Shown here in pieces: positions 1 to 8,364 of a DNA stretch of 56,208 nucleotides. The notes below the pieces were generated by a model. The model was given only the letters and a program-made list of their open reading frames with translations. It ran no database searches and was not told the DNA's origin. The DNA lies in the NCBI GenBank assembly GCA_031281585.1, contig JAITFE010000138.1:1-56208 (forward strand), written 5' to 3'. A program made the translations under genes and the position numbers. Source of the DNA: Bifidobacteriaceae bacterium. GTDB lineage: Bacteria; Actinomycetota; Actinomycetes; Actinomycetales; WQXJ01. The number at the start of each line of letters is the position of its first letter. Positions within the stretch are counted from its first letter, which is position 1.

Positions 1-254
1 TGGGGGAGACCGGCGGCCGCAGGCGCGACGGCGCCGGTCGGGGCCGGGGCGGTTCCGGCGGCGGGTCGCGCGGTTCCGATTCCCGTTCCGACGGCCGCTC
101 GAAGGCCCGCACCCGGGCCACCGGTTCGGCCCGCCGCCAAGCCGCCGATGCCGACCGGTCCGGTTCGCCCAAACACGGCGACTCCCAGGGCGCCGGCGCC
201 CCGAAACGCTCCCGCCGCCGCACCCGCGGCGGCAAGGCAGTCCAGCAGCCCTGA
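1..254 (+). CDS. C-terminal tail of a probable DEAD-box RNA helicase (5' end outside window)
   Basis: An open frame enters at base 3 and stops with TGA at 252-254. The 83 visible residues are low in complexity, rich in Arg, Gly, Ser and Asp, with RG/RGG-like clusters, and end in a basic run followed by RGGKAVQQP. Actinobacterial DEAD-box helicases (RhlE/DeaD type) commonly end in a disordered basic tail like this that binds RNA non-specifically. No helicase motif lies inside the window, so the assignment rests on tail composition alone. Ribonuclease E/G or another RNA-binding protein would also fit. The third codon positions are nearly all G or C, as expected for real coding sequence here. 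Confidence 0.5.
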   Translation, partial: GETGGRRRDGAGRGRGGSGGGSRGSDSRSDGRSKARTRATGSARRQAADADRSGSPKHGDSQGAGAPKRSRRRTRGGKAVQQP

Positions 255-368
255 TCGGCGTGCCCTGAGCTTGGGGCTCCGCTTCAGCGCGCGCGGGGAC
301 CGTCGGGCACTCGGCCGGCCCAACGGGCCCAACCAGCCCGGCCCGGTCAGCCGACCCCGATCAAATGG

Positions 369-1658
369 TCAGCACTTGGGGACCACGGCCGCGAAGGCAG
401 CCACGTCCTGCTCGAAGATGCGGGTCTTGCCCGTCGCGTAGGCGTACATGACCGAGTCCGGCAGGTCGGAGTGGCCCAGGCCGAAGGCGTGGCCAATCTC
501 ATGCAACACAACCAGCACCGCCTCGTCATGGTTCGCAGCCAACGCGCGCTCAAAATAGGGTTCGTCCAGCATGATGTCTGAGTTGGTGATCCCGAAGCTG
601 GTGTGGTAGGTGATCGCCAAACCGATCGAATCGGCAGAGGCGGCGTTGGAGGCGCCCCGAATTTCCGCGGACGGCACGTATTCGAAGGTGATCTCGACCG
701 CCGCGACCGGCACGTCCTTGTCCGGCCGGATGTTCACGCCCGTCATCTCGCTGGCCAGGGCCACTGCCTCTTCGACCGCTTTCCTGCCGCCCGCCGGATA
801 GTCCCCCACCAGCTCCCACGTGACCGGCCCGCAGATTAGCTTGTCGCCGCCTTCCTGCAGGTCACCCGCCCAGACGTAACCCTCGGGCAGCCCGTTGGGG
901 CCGATCTTCACGTTCTCCGCCACGGGCACCTGTGTGCGCTCCGGCGTGAAACTGTTCCATGCCAGGTGGACCACAACAACGGCCAGCACGAACGCCACAA
1001 CGATGGCGACTAGCTTCGGCCCCGTCTTCAGCCGTCGCCGGGCCGCCTTCGGCTCGCCCCACATGATGGGCGTCGGGCTGGGCGGGGCGAACATCGGGGG
1101 TGGCGGGGCGAAGCCCCCGCCCCATCCCCCGCCAGCCGCGCCTGGCACCGGATTGGTCGGGTACGTTCCGTTCGGCCCAAAGCCTCGGGGCGGTTGGCCG
1201 CCGACCTGGTACGGCGGCTGCGCCGCCGCTCCCGGCAGCGGAAACGACATCGGAGAAGGCGAATAGCCCACAGGGGGCGGCACGGAAGGCCTCGAGGCGG
1301 CAGGCGGCCAGCCGGTGCCCGGAGGCGGCACGGAGCTTTGGTACGGCGCGGAATACGGCTGCGGATAGTTTCCGGGAAATGGCACCGCCGCAGGCGGAGG
1401 AGTCAGCGGAACAGGCGGGGTCAGCGGAACAGGCGGGGTCAAAGGCTCGGCGGGAGAGGCAGGCAAATCGGTCGGGGATGAAGCCGAATCGGTGCGGGCG
1501 AATGGTCCAGCGGCACCGGGCACCGGCCCTTGATACCGGCTTTGAGGCTGGGCCAGCGGACTGTCGAGGGCGGGCGGAGGAAGCGGGGGACGCCAGAAAT
1601 CCTGACCCCGCACCGACGTCCAGCGCTCCTCGCTGCGGTCGGGCGGGCCACTGGTCAC
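369..1658 (-). CDS. Membrane-anchored matrixin-like zinc metalloprotease
   Basis: A 429-residue protein with a GTG start. Residues 1-210 are a Pro/Gly/Ala-rich disordered region containing an LTPPVP repeat, coded by a 15-base tandem repeat around 1,399-1,440. A basic patch (AARRRLK) and one hydrophobic segment at about 216-234 follow, so the long N-terminus is probably cytoplasmic and the C-terminal domain extracellular. The C-terminal domain carries HEIGHAFGLGHSD near residues 386-398, the HExxHxxGxxH zinc site of metzincins, and then a Met-turn (SVMYA). This is the pattern of the matrixin/peptidase M10 family. The substrate is unknown. The gene stands alone, convergent with the helicase gene. 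Proteolytic activity is inferred from the intact zinc site. Confidence 0.85.
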   Translation of the reverse strand: MTSGPPDRSEERWTSVRGQDFWRPPLPPPALDSPLAQPQSRYQGPVPGAAGPFARTDSASSPTDLPASPAEPLTPPVPLTPPVPLTPPPAAVPFPGNYPQPYSAPYQSSVPPPGTGWPPAASRPSVPPPVGYSPSPMSFPLPGAAAQPPYQVGGQPPRGFGPNGTYPTNPVPGAAGGGWGGGFAPPPPMFAPPSPTPIMWGEPKAARRRLKTGPKLVAIVVAFVLAVVVVHLAWNSFTPERTQVPVAENVKIGPNGLPEGYVWAGDLQEGGDKLICGPVTWELVGDYPAGGRKAVEEAVALASEMTGVNIRPDKDVPVAAVEITFEYVPSAEIRGASNAASADSIGLAITYHTSFGITNSDIMLDEPYFERALAANHDEAVLVVLHEIGHAFGLGHSDLPDSVMYAYATGKTRIFEQDVAAFAAVVPKC

Positions 1659-1769
1659 TCACCCATTATGGCCACTCGCCATTGGCCAGGCCAGCGGCCA
1701 CGGCCCGGCAACCGGGAATGCCCTTCTGAGGCTTGCCCGTGCGGCCCCGACACCGCCCGCATGGTCCCG

Positions 1770-2552
1770 TCAGCGAAGTTCGCCTGGCAGGCCGCCACCG
1801 AAGCCGGGCCGGGCGACCAGGCCGAGCCACCGGCGCAAAGCGCCGGCGGCCAGCTTGATGCGGGTTTGACAGGTACCCAGGCTCGGACGGGTGATCAAAG
1901 CGAACCACCCGGCGACTGCGGCCCACGCCTCACCCGCCCGCACTCTGAGCGGAAGCTGGTCAGCCCGGACGGTCGCAGCCAGCGCGCATGGGCAGGCGGC
2001 CGCGGTGACGCTTGCCCAGGGGATGGCGTAATCCGTGGTCAGGCGACCGGTGCTGAGGCAGCAAACCCCAACGCCCGCAATAGGCCTGACCGGCCATACG
2101 GGCCGGGATCCGGTTCCCGCCCAAGGACCTGCGGGCAGCCCCTCGAGGGAATCCTCAATCCGCACATGCTCAATCCAGCCCGTGTGGCGGTCAAGCCCCT
2201 CAAAGCGGCCGCCGTCCGGAAGGGTCACCGCTAAGACCACGTCCGCGAGCTGGTCCACCCAGGTCAGGCCGACCAGGCCGACCAGGCGCGGATCCGCCAC
2301 GCAGCCGAGTTCGACCGGCCACAGGGCTTCGTTGATCCAAACCTCATGGTTGACGATTTGCGGATCAGACCCGTCGCTTGGCCTCAGCACCACCTCTGGC
2401 AGCTCGCCCCAGCCGTCCACACGTTGCCCGGCGGTGGCGGCGATAGCCGCCGCAACCCGCCCAAACACGACCATTCTTCTTCCGACTCCAATCGACCGTT
2501 CGGCGGCGCGCACACGCGCCGCCGCTGAGGAGCGAAGCCGGGACAAGTCCAT
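1770..2552 (-). CDS. Hypothetical protein
   Basis: A 260-residue open frame with ATG start and strongly GC-biased third positions, which supports real coding against overlapping frames on the other strand. The N-terminus is basic and Ala-rich with a short hydrophobic stretch (VVFGRVAAAIAATAG). The middle has many Trp, Val and Asp residues (for example EVWINEALWPVEL) that look like beta-strand-rich folded protein. The last 60 residues are Ala/Arg-rich. I do not recognise a family or a catalytic motif. It lies between the matrixin-like gene and the AEC permease gene, all on the same strand, but the spacings of about 110 and 240 bases do not suggest tight coupling. Confidence 0.55.
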   Translation of the reverse strand: MDLSRLRSSAAARVRAAERSIGVGRRMVVFGRVAAAIAATAGQRVDGWGELPEVVLRPSDGSDPQIVNHEVWINEALWPVELGCVADPRLVGLVGLTWVDQLADVVLAVTLPDGGRFEGLDRHTGWIEHVRIEDSLEGLPAGPWAGTGSRPVWPVRPIAGVGVCCLSTGRLTTDYAIPWASVTAAACPCALAATVRADQLPLRVRAGEAWAAVAGWFALITRPSLGTCQTRIKLAAGALRRWLGLVARPGFGGGLPGELR

Positions 2553-2796
2553 TTAACCAGGTGGGGCCACCCGAAGAGAAGGCGGTGGCCGTCAATTCGT
2601 GAGATTCTCAGGGTTTCCACCTAAGAAAGTGAGCAACGTCACACCGTGCCCGAAGGCGTCCGGCCCGGCCCACCGCGCGTCCGGTGCACTGCGCGCTGGC
2701 GGTCGCCGACTGCCGAAGGCAACCGGCGCAGCGCCACAAGTTCCAGCGCGCCCAAGTCGGGCGGGGCCGGACCGACGCGGCCATGGCGGCCGTTGT

Positions 2797-3714
2797 TCAG
2801 ACCCAGTTCTGAACCAGCCAGAACACCAACGGCAGGCTGGCGAACATCAAAACGTTCGACTGGACCACCGTCTGAGCCGAGAACTGGTACGCGGTCCGGT
2901 GCTGCGCCGCCAGCACCACTGTCATGGTGCCGCACGGCAGCCCGCACATGACCGCGGCGACGTTTGCGCCGAGCGGGTCAAGCCCAATCAGGCGCCCGGC
3001 CGCCAGCAGCGCGACCGGCCAGACCAGAAGCCGCAGGAAGTTGATGGCGTAACCGTAGGGATTGCGGATCAGGTCTGCCGGGGCCGAATCTGCCAGCCCG
3101 AACCCCACGATCATCATGGCCAGCGGCGCCATCGCCGCCCCGATCATGCCGAGCGCCCCGTTCAGCTCCGAGGGCAGCGACCACGGCACGAAGTAGAGCA
3201 CCACCGCTGCGACACAGGCCACCACAACCGGGCTTTTGAACACCCGCGCTATGGAGAACTTCCGTTCCGGCGCCATGTTGTGCTCCCCGAACGTGAAGAA
3301 CGCCAGGTTGAAGATCAGGTTCCCGGCCACCGCGCACAGCAGCCCCGCCTGGCCGTACAGCTCTTGGATGATCGGCATCCCGATGAACGTCATGTTCGGA
3401 AAGGTCACCAGGTTGACGAAGGCGTGCCGGGTGTCCCGGTCCAACGGCAACGCCTTCGACAGGACCAGCATCGCCAAGACGCAGACCACGAAGTAGGCGG
3501 CCAGCACCGCCGACGTGGTCCCCACCGCCGTCGCCAACTCCTGCGAGTACGGCCGCGAAGCCGCCACGACCACCGCGAACGGCGTGATGACCTGCATCAG
3601 CAGCCGCCCCAGGTCCTGGGCGAACCGCTCTGAGACGAAGCCCGACCGCCGGAGGCCGAATCCCAGCCCGCCAGCCAGGATGATCTTGGCACCGACCGCG
3701 ATCAGCGCGCCCAC
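2797..3714 (-). CDS. AEC-family (auxin efflux carrier) transporter
   Basis: A 305-residue integral membrane protein with about ten hydrophobic segments in two halves, typical length for the auxin efflux carrier family. Family landmarks are the first-half stretch NLVTFPNMTFIGMPI, with its conserved Asn/Pro kink, and the second-half GLPCGTMTVVLA. Bacterial members export or import small organic acids such as malate; the substrate cannot be read from sequence. The GTG start overlaps the end of the PHP phosphoesterase gene by 13 bases, so the two are almost certainly co-transcribed and translationally coupled. Confidence 0.88.
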   Translation of the reverse strand: MGALIAVGAKIILAGGLGFGLRRSGFVSERFAQDLGRLLMQVITPFAVVVAASRPYSQELATAVGTTSAVLAAYFVVCVLAMLVLSKALPLDRDTRHAFVNLVTFPNMTFIGMPIIQELYGQAGLLCAVAGNLIFNLAFFTFGEHNMAPERKFSIARVFKSPVVVACVAAVVLYFVPWSLPSELNGALGMIGAAMAPLAMMIVGFGLADSAPADLIRNPYGYAINFLRLLVWPVALLAAGRLIGLDPLGANVAAVMCGLPCGTMTVVLAAQHRTAYQFSAQTVVQSNVLMFASLPLVFWLVQNWV

Positions 3715-4559
3715 TGGCCCTCCCCCGCCAGCGGCAACTCGCCTTGTCCAAGGATGGCGGCGAGCGTCTCCGGGTCCGTCAGGTTCTCCCCCAACCGATT
3801 GGGTTTGCCCGCGCCGTGGTAGTCGGAGGCCCCGGTCGTCAACAGCCCCAGCTTCTCCGCCAGCGCTTTCAGCCGCTCCCTTTGCTCCGGCGGGTTGTCC
3901 CGGTGGTAGACCTCCAGCCCTGCCAGCCCCGCTTCCACCATTTGGCCGATGCCGTCGTCCCCCACTATCCGTTGACGTCCCGTCGCCCCGGGGTGCGCCA
4001 GCACCGGGACGCCGCCAGCCTCCCTGATGAGTTCAACGGCCGCAGGCGCCTCCACAGACCAATAGCGCACGTAGTAGGGCCCGCGCGGGTGCAGCAACTG
4101 GGCGAAGGCCGCGCTGCGGTCGGGGATGGCCCCCAACGACACAAGTTCATCCGCAATGTGCGGCCGCCCGATCGCTATCCCCCCGGGGGCTCTGGCCTCA
4201 ACTCTTTCCCAAGCGATCGGGTAGTCCCTGGCCAACCGCTCCACCATGGCTTGGGCGCGTTCCCGCCGGGCGTCTTTGATCCGGTCCATCAGGTCGATCA
4301 GCGGCTGATAGGCCGGATCATGGAGGTATGACAGCAGATGAACGGTGATGCCGCTGGCCCGCGCCGACAACTCCGTCCCCCGGACCAGCCCAATCCCGAG
4401 CGCCTCGGCGGCGGCCGTGGCCTCCGCCCAACCCGCCGTCGAATCATGGTCGGTCAGGCCCACCACGTCCAGCCCGGCGGCCTTGGCCGCCGCCATCACC
4501 TGGGACGGCGTCTCAGTGCCGTCCGAAACGTTGGAGTGGGTGTGCAGGTCGATCCGCAT
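3702..4559 (-). CDS. PHP-domain phosphoesterase, RNase AM/YciV-like
   Basis: A 285-residue protein of the polymerase-and-histidinol-phosphatase family. Motif I is DLHTHSNVSDG at the N-terminus, followed by GLTDHDS, RPHIADELV, LAHPGA, and a C-terminal TGASDYHG. Together these supply the His/Asp/Glu ligands of a trinuclear metal centre. Single-domain proteins of this size include RNase AM (Rnm/TrpH), which acts as a 5'-3' exonuclease and on nucleoside 3',5'-bisphosphates. It is the first gene of a pair with the AEC permease, which has no obvious functional link. Confidence is high for the fold and moderate for the activity. Confidence 0.9.
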   Translation of the reverse strand: MRIDLHTHSNVSDGTETPSQVMAAAKAAGLDVVGLTDHDSTAGWAEATAAAEALGIGLVRGTELSARASGITVHLLSYLHDPAYQPLIDLMDRIKDARRERAQAMVERLARDYPIAWERVEARAPGGIAIGRPHIADELVSLGAIPDRSAAFAQLLHPRGPYYVRYWSVEAPAAVELIREAGGVPVLAHPGATGRQRIVGDDGIGQMVEAGLAGLEVYHRDNPPEQRERLKALAEKLGLLTTGASDYHGAGKPNRLGENLTDPETLAAILGQGELPLAGEGQWAR

Positions 4560-4653
4560 CGTCCCATTTTCTCAGGCTTTCCTGGGTACCAAGTCCCCCT
4601 CCCTGCGCGTCAGGGCCCGCGTGCGCCACCCGGACCAACCCCTCCAAGACACG

Positions 4654-4808
4654 CCAAGTGCGACTGAAACCACGATCGTGATCCACTGGTGGATCAAGAA
4701 GAGCTTGGAGGTCGCACTTGGGGCGCCCACAAGGCGTCGAAACCGCGCAAGTGCGACTGAAACGACGATCCTGATCCAGTGGCGGATCAAGAAGACCACG
4801 AAGGTTGC
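4654..4808. repeat. Two-copy palindromic (REP-like) intergenic repeat
   Basis: Two copies of a 48-base unit start at 4655 and 4748, a period of 93 bases. They differ only at a few mostly compensatory positions. Each begins CAAGTGCGACTGAAAC and contains a GATCC...GGATC hairpin: 4680-4695 has a perfect 7-base stem with a 2-base loop, and 4773-4788 a 5-base stem. Copy 1 is also enclosed by a perfect 11-base inverted repeat (4654-4664 with 4711-4721). The pair sits in the roughly 480-base space between the divergent PHP and zinc-ribbon genes. It resembles REP/BIME-type palindromic elements and no transposase is nearby. Confidence 0.75.
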
Positions 4809-5036
4809 TTGAACGCCCGGCGCCGATGAATTGGCCAGGGCGTGGCGATTTGTCTGCTCGCAGCAGACCCGGCCGCTTGCCCCCGCCAATAGGCTGGCTG
4901 TGCGTTGGTCCATCCGGGAACCTGCGCGCGGTTGCCGCCAAGGCCGACGGCATTCCGGCCGCAACGGCCACGCGCTCGGTTGACGCAGGTGGGACCAGCG
5001 CCGTTCAGGGCTGTGGTGCGACCAAGGAGGAGCGAG

Positions 5037-6593
5037 ATGTACTGTCCAAACTGCGGGGAGCGATTGGCGCCCGAGGACCGGTTCTGCGGCGCTTGCGGGC
5101 TTCCGGTCCCCCTACAACCGGCGGCGGCCGAAGCCGCCCCGGCCGCGCCAACCGGGGCGCCGCCGCAACCCTGGCCCTCCCAGCCGCCTAATTCCTCGCC
5201 GCCCTGGGCCGCGGGTGAGCCGCCGGCCCCCAGGCGCCGGGGCCGCGCCAAGTTGATCGTCGCCGCCGCCAGCGTGCTGGTGGTGGCGCTTGGAGGCTTG
5301 TCGGTCTGGTTCTTCACCCGCCCGGACGCCCCCGCGACGATTCGGTATCAACCCGCCGAGGACTTCCTCGCAGAACCGGAGTTCGGCCCGGACACCACAG
5401 CGGAGTCGCTGTTCGACGGGGATTTCGACAGTGTCTACCTGACCACGTTCAGCCCCTCGGGCAACCTGATCGCCGCAGTCGCGCAGTCGACAGGCAAGCC
5501 AGCGAGCCCGTCGGAAGCCGCTGCCGTGACCGCCATTTTCGCCGACGGCTGCGAACCGGCGTGGAAAGAGCCGGTGGACCTGGCGGTGGCCTCGGGGTTC
5601 GATCAGCCCGAGGTCAACGACCTCAAGTTCACCGATTCGGACTACATGATTGTGAATGTGGGCAACGGGGAAGACGCCGGCGAGGAATCGCTGCTGGTGG
5701 CCATGGACAGCCGCGGCGCGGTGCTGGGAACCACGACCGCCTATGGCGAGTGGTCGACCGTTGGCGACCACGTTGTGGTCCGAACCGAGGACGGCCAACT
5801 GTCTGTTCGGTCGGCGCAAGACGTGGATTCGGAGCTTTGGCACGCGAAGGCGCCCGATTCGAGTTACACCGTTAATCCGGGAAACTCTCCGGACCCGGAG
5901 AGTTGGCTCGGTCGCCTGATGGGAAAGGGGGGTGCCTATTACATTGAGGCGAAGGACGGCTACCGCGAGTTGCGGACCGGGGAGAAGGCTTCCTTGGGCA
6001 AGCCAGACGAGGACACCCAATACCTGTCGACGCTCGAAGGCGTGATCCTGCGGGCCACGCAGGACCCGGACGGGGAAGACTGCCAAGTCATGCGGGTCGA
6101 TCCCGCGACCGGCAAGGACCTGTGGAACGCCGCCATCAAGTCTGAGACCTTCGGCGTGTGGGATTCCAACGCCAAGGCGTTCTTGTTGGAAACGGTCGAG
6201 GAGGGCGAGGTGTCTGCCATCGACGCCGCCACCGGCGAGGAATTGTGGGCGCATGTGATCGGGGACGAATACCCGAGCTACGCGAAGCTGCTCGCGGACG
6301 CGAGGGCCATAATGTTCGCGCAGTCCCCCGGCGACGGGGGCTGGGCCGCGATGCTGGTCGGCCAAGATGGCACCGAGGCGTCAAGGTTCGAGATCGGGAC
6401 GCCCACCTCGCTGGTGTACGGCACCGCAGTCCTATACACGGTCAGCGATGGCACGTTGATCGCCTATGACCTGCAAGGGGAGGGCGCCGAGTTGTGGACC
6501 CTGGACTTGGACGAGGATGACGCAGCGTGGTCGTTGGGCGGGAACCTTCTAGTCGGCAACGCCGAGCACATGCGGCAGCTGGTTGGCAGTTGA
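5037..6593 (+). CDS. Zinc-ribbon, single-pass membrane protein with extracellular beta-propeller-like domain
   Basis: I place the start at ATG 5037 because it follows a perfect AAGGAGG and opens directly with a zinc ribbon (Cys 3, 6, 17, 20), although the frame is open further upstream. The 518-residue product has a Pro/Ala linker, a basic stop, and one membrane helix at about 73-93. A long acidic domain with repeated VWDSNAKAFLLET- and TGEELWA-type blades follows, resembling a PQQ-type beta-propeller. The topology is cytoplasmic zinc ribbon with outside propeller. Such proteins are widespread in Actinobacteria without a settled function; binding of an extracellular ligand or envelope partner is plausible. 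It is monocistronic, followed by a hairpin. Confidence 0.8.
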   Translation: MYCPNCGERLAPEDRFCGACGLPVPLQPAAAEAAPAAPTGAPPQPWPSQPPNSSPPWAAGEPPAPRRRGRAKLIVAAASVLVVALGGLSVWFFTRPDAPATIRYQPAEDFLAEPEFGPDTTAESLFDGDFDSVYLTTFSPSGNLIAAVAQSTGKPASPSEAAAVTAIFADGCEPAWKEPVDLAVASGFDQPEVNDLKFTDSDYMIVNVGNGEDAGEESLLVAMDSRGAVLGTTTAYGEWSTVGDHVVVRTEDGQLSVRSAQDVDSELWHAKAPDSSYTVNPGNSPDPESWLGRLMGKGGAYYIEAKDGYRELRTGEKASLGKPDEDTQYLSTLEGVILRATQDPDGEDCQVMRVDPATGKDLWNAAIKSETFGVWDSNAKAFLLETVEEGEVSAIDAATGEELWAHVIGDEYPSYAKLLADARAIMFAQSPGDGGWAAMLVGQDGTEASRFEIGTPTSLVYGTAVLYTVSDGTLIAYDLQGEGAELWTLDLDEDDAAWSLGGNLLVGNAEHMRQLVGS

Positions 6594-6596
6594 ACC

Positions 6597-6618
6597 GGGT
6601 CCCCACCACGCGGGACCC
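6597..6618 (+). terminator. Hairpin directly after the zinc-ribbon gene
   Basis: GGGTCCC (6597-6603) pairs perfectly with GGGACCC (6612-6618) across an 8-base loop, four bases after the TGA stop. No T-run follows, which is common for actinobacterial terminators. Confidence 0.5.
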
Positions 6619-6708
6619 CACAACCCGAAGCCCCTGACGCCCGATGCCGCCGCCACCCCAAGCCGCCGCCGCCGCCCCGGATAGGCGGACAAGGCCTAAA
6701 GTAGCAGG

Positions 6709-8256
6709 GTGAACCAAGGCACCGACCAGCCCCTCGAGGCGCGCGGCGACAACCGCTCGCGCCGGCCCAATTCCAAAGCGTTCCGCGAGCTCATGGCCCG
6801 CGATTGGGGCGCCGTCGCCCCTGAGCCGGGCGCCGGCGAGCGCCTCCAAAGCGCCGACCCGGCCGCCGAACGCCGCCGACGCCTGGGCCGTGAGTTCCCC
6901 GGCGACCGCTTGGTCATCCCCGCCGGGCAATTGCGGACCAGGTCCAACGACACGGACTACCGGTTCCGCCCGCATTCGGCGTTCGCGCACCTGACAGGCC
7001 TGGGCGCCGACCAAGAACCCGAGGCGGTCCTGGTCTTGGAACCAGTCGAAGACGCCGAAAAGGCGCTCCTCGCGGGCGAGCCCACCCATGAGGGCGTCCT
7101 CTACATCCGCCCTCCCGCCACGCGCGACACCCCCGAGTTCTACTTCGACTCGCGCTACGGCGAGTTCTGGGTGGGCCGCCGCCCCTCCCTCCAAGAGGTC
7201 GCCGCCCAGACCGGGCTGCGCACCGAGCACCTGGACCAACTCAGGGACGCGCTCGCCAAGGACGCGGGCCAGGTCCAGCTTCGGGTCATCAAGGAAGCGG
7301 ACCAAGCCGTCACGGAAACGGTGAGCCAGGTGCGCGCCGAGGCGGGCGCGCCGCCGTTCGCCGAACCGAGCCCCAACCCGGCCGAGGACCCCGACGCGAG
7401 ACTGGCGGAGGCGGCATCGGAGGCAAGGCTGGTCAAGGACGCCTATGAGGTCGCCCAAATGCGCCTGGCGGTCCAGGCCACCATCCAGGGTTTCGAGCGC
7501 GTGGTCAAAGCCCTGCCGGAGGCGGTCGCGGCCGAACGGGGCGAGCGGGTCGTGGAGGCCCGTTTCGAGACGGGCGCCCGCGTGGCCGGGAACGGCACCG
7601 GCTATGAGACGATCGCCGCCGCCGGGCCGCACGCCACCACCTTGCACTGGATCAAGAACAACGGCCCCGTCCGCCCCGGCGAGCTTTTGCTGCTGGACGC
7701 CGGCGTGGAGGTCGACTCCCTCTACACCGCGGACGTCACCCGCACCATCCCCGTCTCCGGCCGTTACACCGACGTGCAGCGCCGCGTTTGGGAGGCGGTG
7801 GTGGACGCCGCCGATGCCGCCTTCGCCGCCGCCCGTCCCGGCAACCTTTTCAGGGACGTGCACGATGCCGCCATGCAGGTCATAGCCGAACGTCTAGAAG
7901 AGTGGGGGTTGCTTCCGGTGACGGCGGCCAAGGCGCTCGGACCCGAGGGGCAGCAGCACCGCCGCTGGATGGTCCACGGCACCTCCCACCACCTGGGGTT
8001 GGACGTGCACGATTGCGCCCAAGCCCGGGAGGCCCTCTACCTGGACGGGCGCTTGGAGCCGGGCATGGTTTTCACAATCGAGCCGGGCCTCTACTTCAAA
8101 CCGGAGGACTTGGCGGTGCCGGAGGAGTACCGGGGGATCGGCTGCCGCTGCGAGGACGACATCTTGATCACCGCGGCCGGGGCCGAGAACCTCTCGGCGG
8201 CCCTCCCCCGCCGCGCGGACGCCATCGAGTCCTGGATGGCAACCCTCCGCGGCTGA
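6709..8256 (+). CDS. pepP: Xaa-Pro aminopeptidase (aminopeptidase P, M24B)
   Basis: A 515-residue cytoplasmic metallopeptidase that removes an N-terminal residue preceding proline. Residues about 60-215 form the AMP_N domain (RSNDTDYRFRPHSAFAHLTG). The pita-bread catalytic domain follows. Metal ligands are visible: the Asp pair in LLLLDAGVEVDSLYTADVTR, His in MVHGTSHHLGLDVHD, Glu in FTIEPGLYF, and Glu in GCRCEDDI. The length fits the long actinobacterial form with an extended N-terminus. The GTG start at 6709 is the earliest reasonable start; the first 35 residues are weakly conserved, so a later start is possible. It is probably single-gene, with a weak hairpin after it. Confidence 0.92.
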   Translation: MNQGTDQPLEARGDNRSRRPNSKAFRELMARDWGAVAPEPGAGERLQSADPAAERRRRLGREFPGDRLVIPAGQLRTRSNDTDYRFRPHSAFAHLTGLGADQEPEAVLVLEPVEDAEKALLAGEPTHEGVLYIRPPATRDTPEFYFDSRYGEFWVGRRPSLQEVAAQTGLRTEHLDQLRDALAKDAGQVQLRVIKEADQAVTETVSQVRAEAGAPPFAEPSPNPAEDPDARLAEAASEARLVKDAYEVAQMRLAVQATIQGFERVVKALPEAVAAERGERVVEARFETGARVAGNGTGYETIAAAGPHATTLHWIKNNGPVRPGELLLLDAGVEVDSLYTADVTRTIPVSGRYTDVQRRVWEAVVDAADAAFAAARPGNLFRDVHDAAMQVIAERLEEWGLLPVTAAKALGPEGQQHRRWMVHGTSHHLGLDVHDCAQAREALYLDGRLEPGMVFTIEPGLYFKPEDLAVPEEYRGIGCRCEDDILITAAGAENLSAALPRRADAIESWMATLRG

Positions 8257-8257
8257 A

Positions 8258-8275
8258 AAAAGGGACGGTCCTTTT
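8258..8275 (+). terminator. Possible terminator after aminopeptidase P
   Basis: AAAAGG (8258-8263) pairs with CCTTTT (8270-8275), beginning two bases after the TGA. The right arm ends in a T-run. The stem is short and AT-rich at its base, so this is tentative. Confidence 0.35.
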
Positions 8276-8364
8276 CGCCTAGACGGTGGGGGCACACGTC
8301 GAGCCAGCGGACTCGCGGCCGCTCGCGGACCCGCCCCGAACCCGCCCGCCACTAGGCTGGTCGC

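Noticed and set aside
4654-4808. Possible CRISPR array
   Set aside because: Only two units, long and internally palindromic, with no spacer pattern and no cas gene.
6442-7863. 473-codon minus-strand open frame
   Set aside because: It is antisense to the aminopeptidase P gene, which has intact catalytic motifs; long antisense frames are expected at this GC content.
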